A DNA stretch of 64,000 nt from Allobosea sp. Tri-44 (GCF_004123845.1 NZ_NBDP01000030.1:806001-870000); one strand, 5' to 3'. Shown: positions 28,271-37,551, counted from the stretch's first letter. Notes: generated from the letters alone by a model not told the origin. Numbers and translations are program-made.

Positions 28271-29446
28271 TCAGGCGGCGCCGCGGAGCTGATTTGCCCC
28301 TTGCGGCACGAGCCCGTCTTCGTCCGCACGCGTCTGTGCGGCGATCCAGTCGGTCACGGCGACGAGACCTGCGGCCTGTCCACCGGCGCCGGCGCGCGCC
28401 TCCTCATAGACCGCGAGTTGCATGTCGGCACTTGTGCCGCCGGCGATGATGGTACGGCAATGGGCGAGATCGAGGCCGCAGCCGAGCGCGGCGGCGTCCT
28501 CGTCGAGCAGTGCCAGCACCTCGTCCAGAACCTGCCCGACCGGGAGCATGGCGCGGCGCTTCTCGCAGACGAAGCCGCCATGCAGGCCATAGCGCTGGGC
28601 CCGCCAGATGTTCTCTCCGGCGAGGGCGCGCGAGGCGGCCGTCAGATCGGAGTTGAGCCCGGGTTTGCGGGCGAGATGGCGCACGAGGCAACGATAGAGC
28701 GCGGCGATGGCGAGCGTGTCGTCGAGCCGCGTGCAGCTGTCGGCGACGCGCAGCTCCAGCGTCGGATGCTTCCGCGACGATCGGATCGCCCACCAGATGA
28801 AGCTGGAATCGCGCATGGCCCCCGACGCCACCATGGTGTCGACATAAGTCCGGTAGTCGGCGGCACTGGTGAAGAGCTCCGGCAGGCCGGTGCGCGGCAG
28901 CTCCGCATAAGCGCAGAGCCGATAGCCCATCAGGCCGGTGCGGCGGCCTTGCCAGAAGGGCGAGGAGGTCGAGAGCGCAAGCAGCAGCGGCAGAAAGGGC
29001 AGCATCCTGACCATGATCGAGATGCGCTGCTCCTCGTCCGGCACCTCGACATGGATGTGCAGGCCGCAGAGCTGGTTGCGGCTGCCGAGCATCTGCAGGT
29101 CGCGCATGATGCCGTCATAACGCTTGGCCTCGGTCGCGCGCTGGCGCGCCCAGGCGGCACTTGGATGGGTGCCGCAGGCAAGCAGGAGCATCTCATGCTC
29201 GCGCGCGAGCATGGCGAGATCCGAGCGCAGCCGCCGCAGCGACAGGCGCGCCTGGGCCATGTTCTCGCAGACCGGCGTCGCCACCTCGATCTGCGACTGC
29301 AGCATTTCGCGCTGCAACTCGTCCGGGAATGCGGCTTGCGCCGCCTCGATGAAATGCGGTGCGATCTTGCGCACGACGCCGCGGCTTTTTGCGTCGGACA
29401 GGAAATACTCTTCCTCGACGCCAAAGCGGTAGGCGCTGCTCACCAT
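28271..29446 (-). CDS. YbdK-type carboxylate-amine ligase (GCS2 superfamily)
   Basis: 391 residues. Begins with FGVEEEYFLSD, the GCS2 signature, and has RNQLCGLHIHVEVPD and HPTLELRVADSCTRLDD, typical of the YbdK family. YbdK has weak glutamate-cysteine ligase activity in vitro and its natural role is unclear. Separated by about 220 bases from gshA, so the two members of the superfamily are neighbours but perhaps separate units. ATG start with a pyrimidine-rich leader and no clear Shine-Dalgarno. Confidence 0.93.
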   Translation of the reverse strand: MVSSAYRFGVEEEYFLSDAKSRGVVRKIAPHFIEAAQAAFPDELQREMLQSQIEVATPVCENMAQARLSLRRLRSDLAMLAREHEMLLLACGTHPSAAWARQRATEAKRYDGIMRDLQMLGSRNQLCGLHIHVEVPDEEQRISIMVRMLPFLPLLLALSTSSPFWQGRRTGLMGYRLCAYAELPRTGLPELFTSAADYRTYVDTMVASGAMRDSSFIWWAIRSSRKHPTLELRVADSCTRLDDTLAIAALYRCLVRHLARKPGLNSDLTAASRALAGENIWRAQRYGLHGGFVCEKRRAMLPVGQVLDEVLALLDEDAAALGCGLDLAHCRTIIAGGTSADMQLAVYEEARAGAGGQAAGLVAVTDWIAAQTRADEDGLVPQGANQLRGAA

Positions 29447-29613
29447 GATGTCTCTCCCCCGTGGCGACGCGCTCCGAAACGGAGCGGCGGCGCCAGACTG
29501 CCAGTCAATGAGTCGGAACTGCGACCGGTGGCGCAGTTTCCACGCCTAAACGCGGAACCGGTCGCCGCGTTCCGACCGGCAGCAAAGACACCGCCAATGC
29601 GCAAGCCACGGAG

Positions 29614-30354
29614 TTAGTTGGCGGACCAGTCGCCGAGTGTCGCCTGGACGATGGCGAGCGCCGCGACCGCCGCGGTGTCGGCCCGCAGGATGCGCGGCCC
29701 CAGCGACAGGCGCAGCGTCCGCTCGCGCCGGAGAATCAGCGCGCGTTCCGATTCGTCGAAGCCGCCCTCGGGACCGATCAGCACGGCCAACGGTCCGCGC
29801 GATGCGCCCTGCAAGGCAGCAATCGGACTTTCAGCACCGAGCGCCTCGTCGCAGAAGATCAGCAGCCGCTCCGGTTCGAGGGCGGCAAGCGCCGCGGCCA
29901 GTGGTTGTTCGGACCTGATTTGCGGCAGGGCCAGGATGCCGCACTGTTCCGCCGCCTCGACCGCATTGGCGGCGAGACGGTCGAGGTTGAGCCGCGAGAC
30001 CTGGGTGAAACGGGTCAGGACCGGCTGGAGCACGCCCGCCCCCATCTCGACAGCCTTTTGCGCCATGTAATCGAGCCGCGCATGCTTCAGCGGCGCGAAG
30101 AGATAGCTGAGATCGGGCGCCGGCGGCTGCGAGCGAACCTGCTCCAGCGCCTCGAGGCTGGCCTGCTTGCGCCCCTCTGCGCGGATCGCGCAGAGCCATT
30201 CGCCATCGCGGCCGTTGAAGACCAGGATGGTATCGCCGCCGCGCAATCTGAGGACGTTGAGCAGGTAATTGGCCTGGTCGCGCGCGAGCTCCAGCACGGC
30301 TTCCGCCGCCAACGGCGCCTCGCTAAACAGCCGGTGCTTGGTGAAATCCCGCAT
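29614..30354 (-). CDS. rsmE: 16S rRNA (uracil-1498-N3)-methyltransferase
   Basis: 246 residues. SPOUT-fold SAM enzyme with an N-terminal PUA-like domain (ARDQANYLLNVLRLRGGDTILVFNGRDGEW) and the C-terminal knot motifs LIGPEGGFDESE and SLGPRILRADTAAVAAL. It methylates U1498 in the small ribosomal subunit. ATG 30354 gives MRDFTKHRLF, the usual start. Convergent/divergent layout with ubiA and gshA is common in Rhizobiales. Confidence 0.96.
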   Translation of the reverse strand: MRDFTKHRLFSEAPLAAEAVLELARDQANYLLNVLRLRGGDTILVFNGRDGEWLCAIRAEGRKQASLEALEQVRSQPPAPDLSYLFAPLKHARLDYMAQKAVEMGAGVLQPVLTRFTQVSRLNLDRLAANAVEAAEQCGILALPQIRSEQPLAAALAALEPERLLIFCDEALGAESPIAALQGASRGPLAVLIGPEGGFDESERALILRRERTLRLSLGPRILRADTAAVAALAIVQATLGDWSAN

Positions 30355-30528
30355 ACGAACCCAATCCGATATCCACAAGAATGGCGCGAAAGTCGCCACA
30401 ATCCCGCGCTATCGGCAAGTGGAACATGGCGAAATGCGAGCCAGCGCTTGTTGGCGCATGGCTCTCACTGTTATGGAAAAGCCCGCAACGCCGGGACGGG
30501 CGTAGATTACGGGACAAGAGCGGAGCGG

Positions 30529-31002
30529 ATGATGCGGCGATACGCGACCCTGAAGCTGGCTGCGGCCCTGGCTAGCCTGGGCCTGGCCGAGCCGGCCTTG
30601 GCGCAGGCGCCGTCGGGCTGTGAGAACCTGCAGAAGCTCATGCAGGAGCGCCAGTCGATCGTGGGGCAGCTCAACGCCTCCACCAAGGCGAAACGCAAAA
30701 TGACGCCGCAACAGGCCTGCGGCACGTTCAACCGGCTGGTCGGCAACGGCAATGCGCTGATCAAGTTTGCCACCGCCAATCAGGATTGGTGCCAGATTCC
30801 GGCGACCTTCGTTGATGGCATGAAGACCGACAACGAGAAGGCCGATAATTTCCGCGGCCAGGCCTGCAACGCGGTGAAGCAGCAGGCGGCGATGCAGCGC
30901 AAGGCGCAGCAGCAGGCGCAGCAGCGGCAAGGTGCCAACCCGTTTGGCGGCGCCGACTCGATCACCGGCGGCGCGATGCGCGTGCCGCAGGGCGCGCTCT
31001 GA
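30529..31002 (+). CDS. Secreted hypothetical protein
   Basis: 157 residues with an N-terminal signal peptide (MMRRY..., cleavage after ALA at about 25). The mature part has cysteines in GCENLQK, QQACGTF, DWCQIP and GQACNAV, spaced as for two disulfides, and a glutamine-rich tail (QQQAQQRQG). The four-Cys pattern is suggestive of a conserved rhizobial periplasmic protein but I cannot name a family. GGAG lies 6 bases before the second ATG (30532). It precedes ubiA by 16 bases and is probably co-transcribed with it. Confidence 0.75.
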   Translation: MMRRYATLKLAAALASLGLAEPALAQAPSGCENLQKLMQERQSIVGQLNASTKAKRKMTPQQACGTFNRLVGNGNALIKFATANQDWCQIPATFVDGMKTDNEKADNFRGQACNAVKQQAAMQRKAQQQAQQRQGANPFGGADSITGGAMRVPQGAL

Positions 31003-31018
31003 CGCTGCGGGCGCCACG

Positions 31019-31963
31019 ATGGCGCCTCCCCTCACCGATGCGCCACTTCCCGACGCGCTGACCGGGCATTGGGTCGACACCAAAGCGCCGAAGCGTCTGC
31101 GGCCCTATCTCAAGCTCGCCCGGATCGAACGCCCGATCGGCTGGCAGCTGCTGCTGCTACCGTGCTGGTGGTCGGCCGGGCTCGCCGCGATCGCAGCCGG
31201 GCTGCCCTTTCCCAATCTCTGGCACTGCCTGCTCTTTCTGATCGGCGCGGTCGTGATGCGCGCCGCCGGCTCGACCTTCAACGACATCGTCGACCGCAAG
31301 CTCGACGCGCAGGTGGCGCGCACGCGCGGCCGGCCCCTGCCGTCAGGCCAGGTCAGCGCGAAGGCTGCCGCCCTCTTCATGGTCGGATTGTCGCTGGTCG
31401 GCCTTATGGTTCTGCTGCAGTTCAACCGCTTCACGGTGATCGCCGGCATCGCCTCGCTGGCGATCGTCGCGATCTATCCGTTCATGAAGCGGATCACCAA
31501 CATGCCCCAGTTCGTGCTCGGCCTTGCCTTCTCATGGGGCGGGCTGGTCGGCTGGAGCGCGGTGTTCGGCCGGCTCGATCCGCCGGCCTATCTGATCTAT
31601 GCCGCCGCGGTGTTCTGGACGATCGGCTACGACACGATCTACGCGATGCAGGACATCGAGGACGACGTGATCGCCGGGATCAAGTCGAGCGCGCGCTATT
31701 TCGGCGCCTTCACCCAGCAGGCCGTCGGAATCTGCTATGGCGCGACGATCGCGCTCGCCGGCGTCGCCGCCTGGCTTGCCGGGGCTGGCTTCGTCGCCTT
31801 CATCGGTCTTGGACTGTTCGCGCTCCACCTGGGCTGGCAGGTCTACAGCATCGCCGGCGCCGATGGGCGTAACGCGCTGATGCTGTTCCGGTCCAATTGG
31901 AATGCCGGCCTGATCCTGGCGGCCGGCTTCGCGCTCGACGCGCTGGTCTCTTTCGTCTTCTAG
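31019..31963 (+). CDS. ubiA: 4-Hydroxybenzoate polyprenyltransferase
   Basis: 314 residues, eight to nine membrane helices. Both Asp-rich motifs are present: NDIVDRKLDAQVARTRGRPLPSG (with NDxxDxxxD) and DTIYAMQDIEDDVIAGIKSSAR. It prenylates 4-hydroxybenzoate in ubiquinone synthesis at the inner membrane. The ATG at 31019 gives MAPPLTDAPL and a soluble lead-in of about 30 residues before TM1. Its TAG stop falls in the CTAG that begins a repeat element. Confidence 0.95.
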   Translation: MAPPLTDAPLPDALTGHWVDTKAPKRLRPYLKLARIERPIGWQLLLLPCWWSAGLAAIAAGLPFPNLWHCLLFLIGAVVMRAAGSTFNDIVDRKLDAQVARTRGRPLPSGQVSAKAAALFMVGLSLVGLMVLLQFNRFTVIAGIASLAIVAIYPFMKRITNMPQFVLGLAFSWGGLVGWSAVFGRLDPPAYLIYAAAVFWTIGYDTIYAMQDIEDDVIAGIKSSARYFGAFTQQAVGICYGATIALAGVAAWLAGAGFVAFIGLGLFALHLGWQVYSIAGADGRNALMLFRSNWNAGLILAAGFALDALVSFVF

Positions 31964-32088
31964 AGCCGGATGATTTCAGTTGGAATCGCAAGGCGATGCC
32001 AACTGAAATCTGAATCCGTCTCTCATCAAAGGATTAGAGCAGGATCGATGCGAAAAACCGGTTCCCACTTTTTCGCATCCTGCTCTAG
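31960..32088. repeat. CTAG-bounded palindromic repeat (copy B) filling a convergent gap
   Basis: Bounded by CTAG at 31960 and 32085. Contains a 12-bp inverted repeat (GATTTCAGTTGG 31972-31983 / CCAACTGAAATC 31999-32010) and a second composite hairpin: AGAGCAGGAT (32036-32045) / ATCCTGCTCT (32077-32086) with inner GCGAAAAA / TTTTTCGC around CCGGTTCCCAC. The left CTAG holds the ubiA stop, the right one the stop of the minus-strand DUF6101 gene, so the element occupies the whole gap between the two genes. Confidence 0.87.
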
Positions 32089-32612
32089 GACAGGATCTCG
32101 CCCCGGATCACCACCGGGCGCTCGGCAAGGCGGCCGGTCTTGCGCCTCGTCAGGAAGCGCGGGCGGCGCCCGGCCAGCAGGGCGTGACGCCGACGAATGC
32201 GGGTCGGCCCCAGAGCGAGCCGGCCGATTTGCGGGTAGGGTTCGGTGATCGCGCCGTCGCCGGTTTCGAGCAGGAGCGGCAGGCCGCTGGCGCGGCCGGC
32301 ATCGCGCCAGACGGCAATGGCGTCGTCCTGATCGAGCACGGCGACGATGACGGAGCGGCCGTCGCCTGCGGTCAAAGCGAGCTGGAAACGGTCATCGTCG
32401 GCGATCGCGCCACCAGCGAGGCGCAGCGCGATGCCACGCCAGCCGGCGCCGCCGCGCAGGATGCGCACCGGGCCGATGCGTTCGATACGGGGGCCGTCCT
32501 GCTGCAACGGCGCATTTGCCGGCTGCGGGGACTGTCCGTTCTGATTCTGTGCGCCACCGGGGTAGACGGGCGCGCGCCCGCTCTCCCCGGTGGCCGGCGT
32601 GACGCTGGCCAT
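32085..32612 (-). CDS. DUF6101 family protein
   Basis: 175 residues. A Gln/Pro-rich N-terminus (about 1-45), a beta-rich middle with GWRGIALRLAGGAIADDDRFQLAL and VLDQDDAIAVWRDAGRASGLPLLLE, and a basic end PRFLTRRKTGRL-x-PVVIRGEI typical of DUF6101, a rhizobial family of unknown function. No signal peptide or membrane helix. ATG at 32612. Stop codon contributed by the CTAG end of a repeat. Confidence 0.75.
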   Translation of the reverse strand: MASVTPATGESGRAPVYPGGAQNQNGQSPQPANAPLQQDGPRIERIGPVRILRGGAGWRGIALRLAGGAIADDDRFQLALTAGDGRSVIVAVLDQDDAIAVWRDAGRASGLPLLLETGDGAITEPYPQIGRLALGPTRIRRRHALLAGRRPRFLTRRKTGRLAERPVVIRGEILS

Positions 32613-32857
32613 CGGTTTTAACGCCTCTCTTCAATCCCTGCCGCCCGGAACCCTCTGTCGATGCGGGGTTCTCGTGCTTACAGGGAGGAGAGTGGCCGGA
32701 AGGATTGTCCGAGCGCTTAAGAGCTTGGGTTAAACAAAGGTGTTGAAGCGGTTTTCAGCCCGACACCGGCCGCTTTCCCGGATGATGCTTGACGGAATCT
32801 TTCGGGCGGCCCCGGTTTTTTTCCTTGTTCCGTCGCACTCTCCGGCCATAACGGGAC

Positions 32858-33688
32858 ATGATGCAATCTTCTCCACTGCCAATCGCCGAGGATATGCTGC
32901 CCGCGGTCGAGGCCTCCTGCCGCGAGGCCGGCCAGCTCGCTCTCGACCTGTTCCGCCCCGGAGCGCAGACGGCTGCCAAAACCTGGTCGAAAGCCGGCGG
33001 CTCACCGGTGACGGAAGCGGATATCGGCGTCGACACCTTCCTGCATGTGCGCCTGTCGGCGCTGCTGCCGGACGCAGCCTGGCTCTCCGAGGAAACGGTC
33101 GACGATGCGCTGCGCCTGTCGCGCCGCTTCGTCTGGGTCGTCGACCCGATCGACGGCACCCGCGCCTTCATGACCGGCTCGCCCGACTGGGCGGTCTGCG
33201 TCGCCCTGCTCGACGAGGGCAGACCCATACTCGGCGTGGTGCACGCCCCTGCAGGCCCTACGACCTATACGGCGATCAGCGGCGGCGGCGCCATGAGCAA
33301 CGGCAGGCCGATCCGGACACGCGCGGTCGACACGCTCGCCGGCGCACGCATTGCCGGACCGAAACCGATGCTCGATGCGCTGGCACGCCTGGAGAGCTTC
33401 ATCCCTGCCGACAAGATCCCGTCGCTGGCGCTGCGCCTCACCCGCATCGCCGACGGCACGATCGATGCCGGGCTGGTCTCGCCCGATGCACGCGACTGGG
33501 ACCTTGCCGCCGCCGACCTCGTCCTCAGCGAAGCCGGTGGACAGGTCACGACAGGCGAAGGTGAGGCCATGCGCTATAATCGCGAGGTGCCGATGCACGG
33601 CATGCTGGTCGCGTCCGGAAGCAGCCTCGTCACTCCGCTCGCGCAAGCCTTGCGCCGCCTGCGCGAAAGCCAGCCGCAGCGCAGTTGA
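32858..33688 (+). CDS. cysQ: 3'(2'),5'-bisphosphate nucleotidase / inositol monophosphatase family
   Basis: 276 residues. Metal and substrate motifs of the lithium-sensitive phosphatase superfamily: AGGSPVTEADIGVD, WLSEET, WVVDPIDGTRAF and ARDWDLAAADLVLSEAGG. CysQ enzymes hydrolyse PAP from sulfate assimilation; family members can also act on inositol phosphates, so the symbol is tentative. Start ATG 32858 or 32861. It precedes the DUF4170-acyltransferase-waaA-lpxK run, a conserved rhizobial arrangement. Confidence 0.85.
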   Translation: MMQSSPLPIAEDMLPAVEASCREAGQLALDLFRPGAQTAAKTWSKAGGSPVTEADIGVDTFLHVRLSALLPDAAWLSEETVDDALRLSRRFVWVVDPIDGTRAFMTGSPDWAVCVALLDEGRPILGVVHAPAGPTTYTAISGGGAMSNGRPIRTRAVDTLAGARIAGPKPMLDALARLESFIPADKIPSLALRLTRIADGTIDAGLVSPDARDWDLAAADLVLSEAGGQVTTGEGEAMRYNREVPMHGMLVASGSSLVTPLAQALRRLRESQPQRS

Positions 33689-33890
33689 GTGCCGCGCAAC
33701 GCTGCTAGCGTCACGGTACAACGAAAACTGCCGGAAATAACCGCATTTTCTTGCTGAACGGGCCTCGCGCGCGAACTGCGGATGGCTTATCTGATCGCAC
33801 GGCAAAAATGCAGCTGAGGCAAGCCGGAGCGGGTCCGGCAACGCCTCGGCGTGTTTTCGCCAGATATTTCAAGACACAGGCCGGAGACGG

Positions 33891-34136
33891 ATGATGAGCG
33901 CGAGCCAGGACAACAAGCAGCTGCTGCACCTCGTGATCGGCGGCGAGCTGAGCTCGCTCGACGGAGTCGAGTTCAAGGATCTCTCCAAGGTCGACATCGT
34001 CGGCGTCTACCCCAACTACGCTGCCGCTCATGCCGCCTGGAAGGCGAAGGCGCAGGCGACCGTCGACCAGGCCCAGACCCGCTATTTCGTCGTGCACCTG
34101 CACCGCCTGCTCGATCCGTCGACGAGCCAGCACTGA
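33891..34136 (+). CDS. DUF4170 family protein
   Basis: 81 residues. Contains the DUF4170 pattern LLHLVIGGEL...DIVGVYPNYAAAHAAWKAKAQATVDQAQTRYFVVHLHRLLDP. Function unknown; the family occurs beside waaA/lpxK in Rhizobiales. GGAG at 33883 serves ATG 33891 or, with better spacing, 33894. The next gene begins 28 bases downstream. Confidence 0.88.
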   Translation: MMSASQDNKQLLHLVIGGELSSLDGVEFKDLSKVDIVGVYPNYAAAHAAWKAKAQATVDQAQTRYFVVHLHRLLDPSTSQH

Positions 34137-34164
34137 CGATAAAAGACGCTGCCAGACCGGTTCG

Positions 34165-34914
34165 ATGGGATTTTCCCTGCTCAAGACGAAGTTCGCACAG
34201 GAGGCGCTCGGCCGCAGCCTCGCCTTCTATCTGCGCCTGGTCAGACGCACGAACCGCTTCGTCGTCGAGCCGGCCGACATCTATGAGCAGGTCCGCGGCG
34301 AGCTGCCGCTGATCATCGCGATGTGGCACGGCCAGCACATCATGATCCCGTTCGCCCGGCCGGACTGGATGCCGTCCTTTTCGCTGGTCTCGCGCCATGG
34401 CGACGGCGGCTTCAACGCCGTGGCGCTGCGCGAGCTCGGCATCGGCGCGATCCGCGGATCGGGGGCCTCGGGCAAGAAAGTCCGCGAGAAGGGCGGCGCA
34501 CCGGCCTTCCTCGCAATGATCAGGCGGCTCGCCGCCGGCGACACCATGGTGCTGACCGCCGATATTCCCAAGCGCGCGCGCGTCTGCGGTCCCGGTATCG
34601 TCCAGCTGGCGCGGGCCTCGGGCCGGCCGATCCATCCGATCGCGGTGGTGACCAGCCGGCGGATCGATTTCAACAACTGGGACCGCGCCTCGATCGGCCT
34701 GCCCTTCGGACGCGGCGCGATCGTCGTCGGCGAACCGGTCCGGGTCGCCCGGGACGCGGATGAAGCGACCTGCGAGGAAGCGCGGCTCGCCGTCCAGGCC
34801 GGGCTGGATGCCGTGCATGAACGCGCCTATGCGCTGATCGGCGCGCGCGATCCAGGCGCAGGCCTGCGCGAGGCCGCGGCCGCCAAGGCCGCTGCCAAGG
34901 CCAACGCCGCATGA
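34165..34914 (+). CDS. DUF374 lysophospholipid acyltransferase-like protein
   Basis: 249 residues. DUF374 features: IIAMWHGQHIMIPFA (the HxxxxD-related acyltransferase site appears here as WHGQH), RHGDGGFNAVALRELGIGAIRGSGA, DTMVLTADIPKRARVCGPGIVQLARASGRPIHP. The family is linked to LPS assembly by its position next to waaA. The ATG at 34165 is used because it begins the family N-terminus MGFSLLKTKFAQE. Alanine/lysine-rich tail. Overlaps waaA by four bases. Confidence 0.92.
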   Translation: MGFSLLKTKFAQEALGRSLAFYLRLVRRTNRFVVEPADIYEQVRGELPLIIAMWHGQHIMIPFARPDWMPSFSLVSRHGDGGFNAVALRELGIGAIRGSGASGKKVREKGGAPAFLAMIRRLAAGDTMVLTADIPKRARVCGPGIVQLARASGRPIHPIAVVTSRRIDFNNWDRASIGLPFGRGAIVVGEPVRVARDADEATCEEARLAVQAGLDAVHERAYALIGARDPGAGLREAAAAKAAAKANAA

Positions 34915-36212
34915 TCGGTCGCAGCTTCGTCATCAGCGCCTATCGCACGGTTTCGGCCCTGCTCGAGCCGGCCGCGGCTGGGCTACTGCTCTGGCGGCGC
35001 CGGCGCGGCAAGGAAGACCCGGCAAGGCTGTCGGAGCGACGCGGATATCCCAGCGTCGAGCGACCAGCGAAGACTCTGGTCTGGCTGCACGGCGCCAGCG
35101 TCGGCGAGACGGTGACGCTGCTCCCCTTGATCGAGCGCCTGCAGCGGCGCGGTCTCGCCGTGCTGGTGACCTCGGGCACCGTGACCTCGGCCCGGCTCCT
35201 GGCGCAGCGCCTGCCGGCCGGCGCGATCCATCAATTCCTGCCGCTCGATGTGCCGCGCTATATGCGGCGCTTCCTCGACTATTGGCGCCCCGATCTTGGC
35301 CTGATCTGCGAATCCGAGATCTGGCCGAACCTGATGATCGAAGCGGGCAAGCGCAGCGTGCCGCTCGTCCTGGTCAACGCCCGCATGTCGGAGCGCTCCT
35401 TCCAGCGCTGGTACAAATTCCCCAAGACTTCGCGCTATCTGCTCTCCGGCTTCGATCGTTGCCTGGCGCAGTCGCAGGAGGACGGGCAGCGCCTCGCCCA
35501 GCTCGGTGCGCCGCGCGTCAGCATCGCCGGCAACCTGAAATTCGACGTCCCGGCCCCGCCCGCCGATCCCAACACACTTGCTCTGCTTGACGGCCTGGCG
35601 GCGGGCCGACCGGTCTGGGTCGCGGCCTCCACGCACCCGGGCGAGGAAGAGGATGTGCTCGCCGCCCATCTCGGCGTCCGGGCGCATCTGCCCAAGCTCC
35701 TCACCATCGTCGTGCCGCGCCATCCCGATCGCGGCGGCGAGGTCGAGGCTCTCGCGAAGGCCAATGGCGTCGTCAGTGCCCGCCGTTCACTCGGGCAGCT
35801 ACCCGAGCGCGACATCGACTTCTATATCGCCGACACGCTCGGCGATCTCGGCCTGTATTACCGGCTGGCGCCCGTCGCCTTCATCGGCGGCTCGCTCGCG
35901 CCGATCGGCGGGCATAACCCGATCGAACCGGCCAAGCTCGGCTGCGCCCTGCTGCACGGCCCGCTCGTCCACAAATCCGCCGACCTCTTCGCCGCCTTCG
36001 ATGCCGGCGGCGGCGCGATTGAGGTCGCCGACCGGCAGGAGCTCGCCCAGGCGGTGCATCGCTGGCTCAGCGATCCGGCTGCGGCGCGCCAGGCCGCCCG
36101 GGCCGCGGCCCGAACCAGCACGGAGCTCAGCGGCGCGCTCGACCGGACGGTGCAGGCGATCGAGCCGCTGCTGCTGCGGGCCACGATCGGCCAGCGCGAG
36201 GCCACGGACTGA
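34911..36212 (+). CDS. waaA: 3-Deoxy-D-manno-octulosonic acid (Kdo) transferase
   Basis: 433 residues, GT-B glycosyltransferase. N-terminal membrane anchor near 5-25, then LVWLHGASVGETV with the catalytic Glu, CESEIWPNLMIEA, VNARMSERSFQRW and AFIGGSLAPIGGHNPIEPAKLGCALLHGP. Adds Kdo from CMP-Kdo to lipid IVA on the inner leaflet. Start overlaps the acyltransferase stop (ATGA) and the stop overlaps lpxK (TGATG), so the three are translationally coupled. Confidence 0.97.
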   Translation: MIGRSFVISAYRTVSALLEPAAAGLLLWRRRRGKEDPARLSERRGYPSVERPAKTLVWLHGASVGETVTLLPLIERLQRRGLAVLVTSGTVTSARLLAQRLPAGAIHQFLPLDVPRYMRRFLDYWRPDLGLICESEIWPNLMIEAGKRSVPLVLVNARMSERSFQRWYKFPKTSRYLLSGFDRCLAQSQEDGQRLAQLGAPRVSIAGNLKFDVPAPPADPNTLALLDGLAAGRPVWVAASTHPGEEEDVLAAHLGVRAHLPKLLTIVVPRHPDRGGEVEALAKANGVVSARRSLGQLPERDIDFYIADTLGDLGLYYRLAPVAFIGGSLAPIGGHNPIEPAKLGCALLHGPLVHKSADLFAAFDAGGGAIEVADRQELAQAVHRWLSDPAAARQAARAAARTSTELSGALDRTVQAIEPLLLRATIGQREATD

Positions 36213-37228
36213 TGCGCGCCCCGGGCTTCTGGTGGTGCTCGCCGCCATCCGCCCTCGCCCGGCTGCTGCGCCCGCTCGGGGCGCTCTACGGCGCGATCAC
36301 GCTGAAACGAATGCGCCAACCGGGCGCGAACGCTGGTATCCCGGTGATCTGTGTTGGCAATTTCGTCGCCGGTGGCGCCGGCAAGACGCCGACGACGCTG
36401 GCGCTCGCATCCAGGCTCATCGCGATGGGCGAGACATCCTTTGCCCTGACGCGCGGCTATGGCGGCCGGCTCACGGGTCCGGTTCGTGTCGATCCGGCCC
36501 GGCACGTCCCCGCAGATGTCGGCGACGAGCCGCTGCTGCTCGCCACCCGCCTGCCGACCATCGTCGCACGCAAGCGGCCGGCCGGCGCGGCGCTCGCGCG
36601 CGGTTCCGGCGCCAGCCTCGTCCTGATGGATGACGGGCTGCAGAACCCTTCGCTGCACAAGGATCTGCGGCTGGCTGTCGTCGACGGCGCAGTCGGCGTC
36701 GGCAATGGCCTGTGCCTGCCGGCCGGGCCGCTGCGCGCACCGCTTGCAGGTCAGATGGAGCAGATCGACGCGATCGTCCTGATCGGAGACGGCTTGGCAG
36801 GAGACCATGTCGCCAACCAGGCACTCGCCGGCGGAAAACCAGTCCTGCGCGCGAAACTCACGCCACCAGCAAACATCCAGGCGGAGCTCGCCGATCTGCC
36901 GGTTCTGGCGGTCTCGGGAATCGGCCGGCCGGAGAAATTCGCGGCGACCTTGCGAGCGGCGGGAGCGCGGCTCGTCGGCGAACACGCCTATGGCGACCAC
37001 CACGCCTATACGGCGGGCGATGTCATGGCGCTGATCGCCGAGGCGAAGGCGAAAGCCTGCTGCATCGCCGTCACCGAAAAGGACATGGTCAAGCTCGCGC
37101 CGCTCTGGCCGGCCACCGAGCGTTCGCTTCTGCTCTGTGTGCCGGTCACGCTGGTCTTCGAGGACGAGCCGGCGCTCGATGCGCTGCTGCGCGCGACGCT
37201 TGCGCGGGTCCGCTCAGCTACGGCCTGA
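36212..37228 (+). CDS. lpxK: Tetraacyldisaccharide 4'-kinase
   Basis: 338 residues. Walker A-type loop NFVAGGAGKTPTTLAL near 45-60, ALTRGYGGRL, and LVLMDDGLQNPSLHKDL with the catalytic DDG-Q pattern. Phosphorylates the 4' position of lipid A disaccharide, an inner-membrane step. TGATG overlap with waaA. Its 3' end overlaps the convergent DUF2093 gene by 15 bases. Confidence 0.97.
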   Translation: MRAPGFWWCSPPSALARLLRPLGALYGAITLKRMRQPGANAGIPVICVGNFVAGGAGKTPTTLALASRLIAMGETSFALTRGYGGRLTGPVRVDPARHVPADVGDEPLLLATRLPTIVARKRPAGAALARGSGASLVLMDDGLQNPSLHKDLRLAVVDGAVGVGNGLCLPAGPLRAPLAGQMEQIDAIVLIGDGLAGDHVANQALAGGKPVLRAKLTPPANIQAELADLPVLAVSGIGRPEKFAATLRAAGARLVGEHAYGDHHAYTAGDVMALIAEAKAKACCIAVTEKDMVKLAPLWPATERSLLLCVPVTLVFEDEPALDALLRATLARVRSATA

Positions 37229-37435
37229 GCGGCGGACCCGCAGCAGCACGGCTTCCGGCGAGGCATAGGCCTCCTGCCATTCCACCGACCAGTAGCGCAG
37301 ATCCTCGAGCCGGATCACGGCGCCGGTGATGGCGCAGCGGACAAAGGCGCCGGGACGCACGACGCGGAACTCGCCGTGGCCGTAGTCGACCAGCGCTTCC
37401 GATCCGGAGGGGGGCAGGCGTTCGTTGATGTTCAT
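37214..37435 (-). CDS. DUF2093 family protein
   Basis: 73 residues, with the family pattern EALVDYGHGEFRVVRPGAFVRCAITGAVIRLEDLRYWSVEWQEAYASPEA. Function unknown, widely kept in Rhizobiales next to lpxK. ATG 37435 is chosen over the adjacent GTG. It overlaps the 3' end of lpxK on the opposite strand by 15 bases. Confidence 0.9.
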   Translation of the reverse strand: MNINERLPPSGSEALVDYGHGEFRVVRPGAFVRCAITGAVIRLEDLRYWSVEWQEAYASPEAVLLRVRRSGRS

Positions 37436-37551
37436 CACGGAGCCGGACGATAGAGCGGCGAAGGGCTAGCGTAAAGGTTGCGACAGGACGCAACCACTTC
37501 TGAATCAACGCATTGTTCCAGAAGGGTCTTTCTGTGATAGCGTCAGTTACG

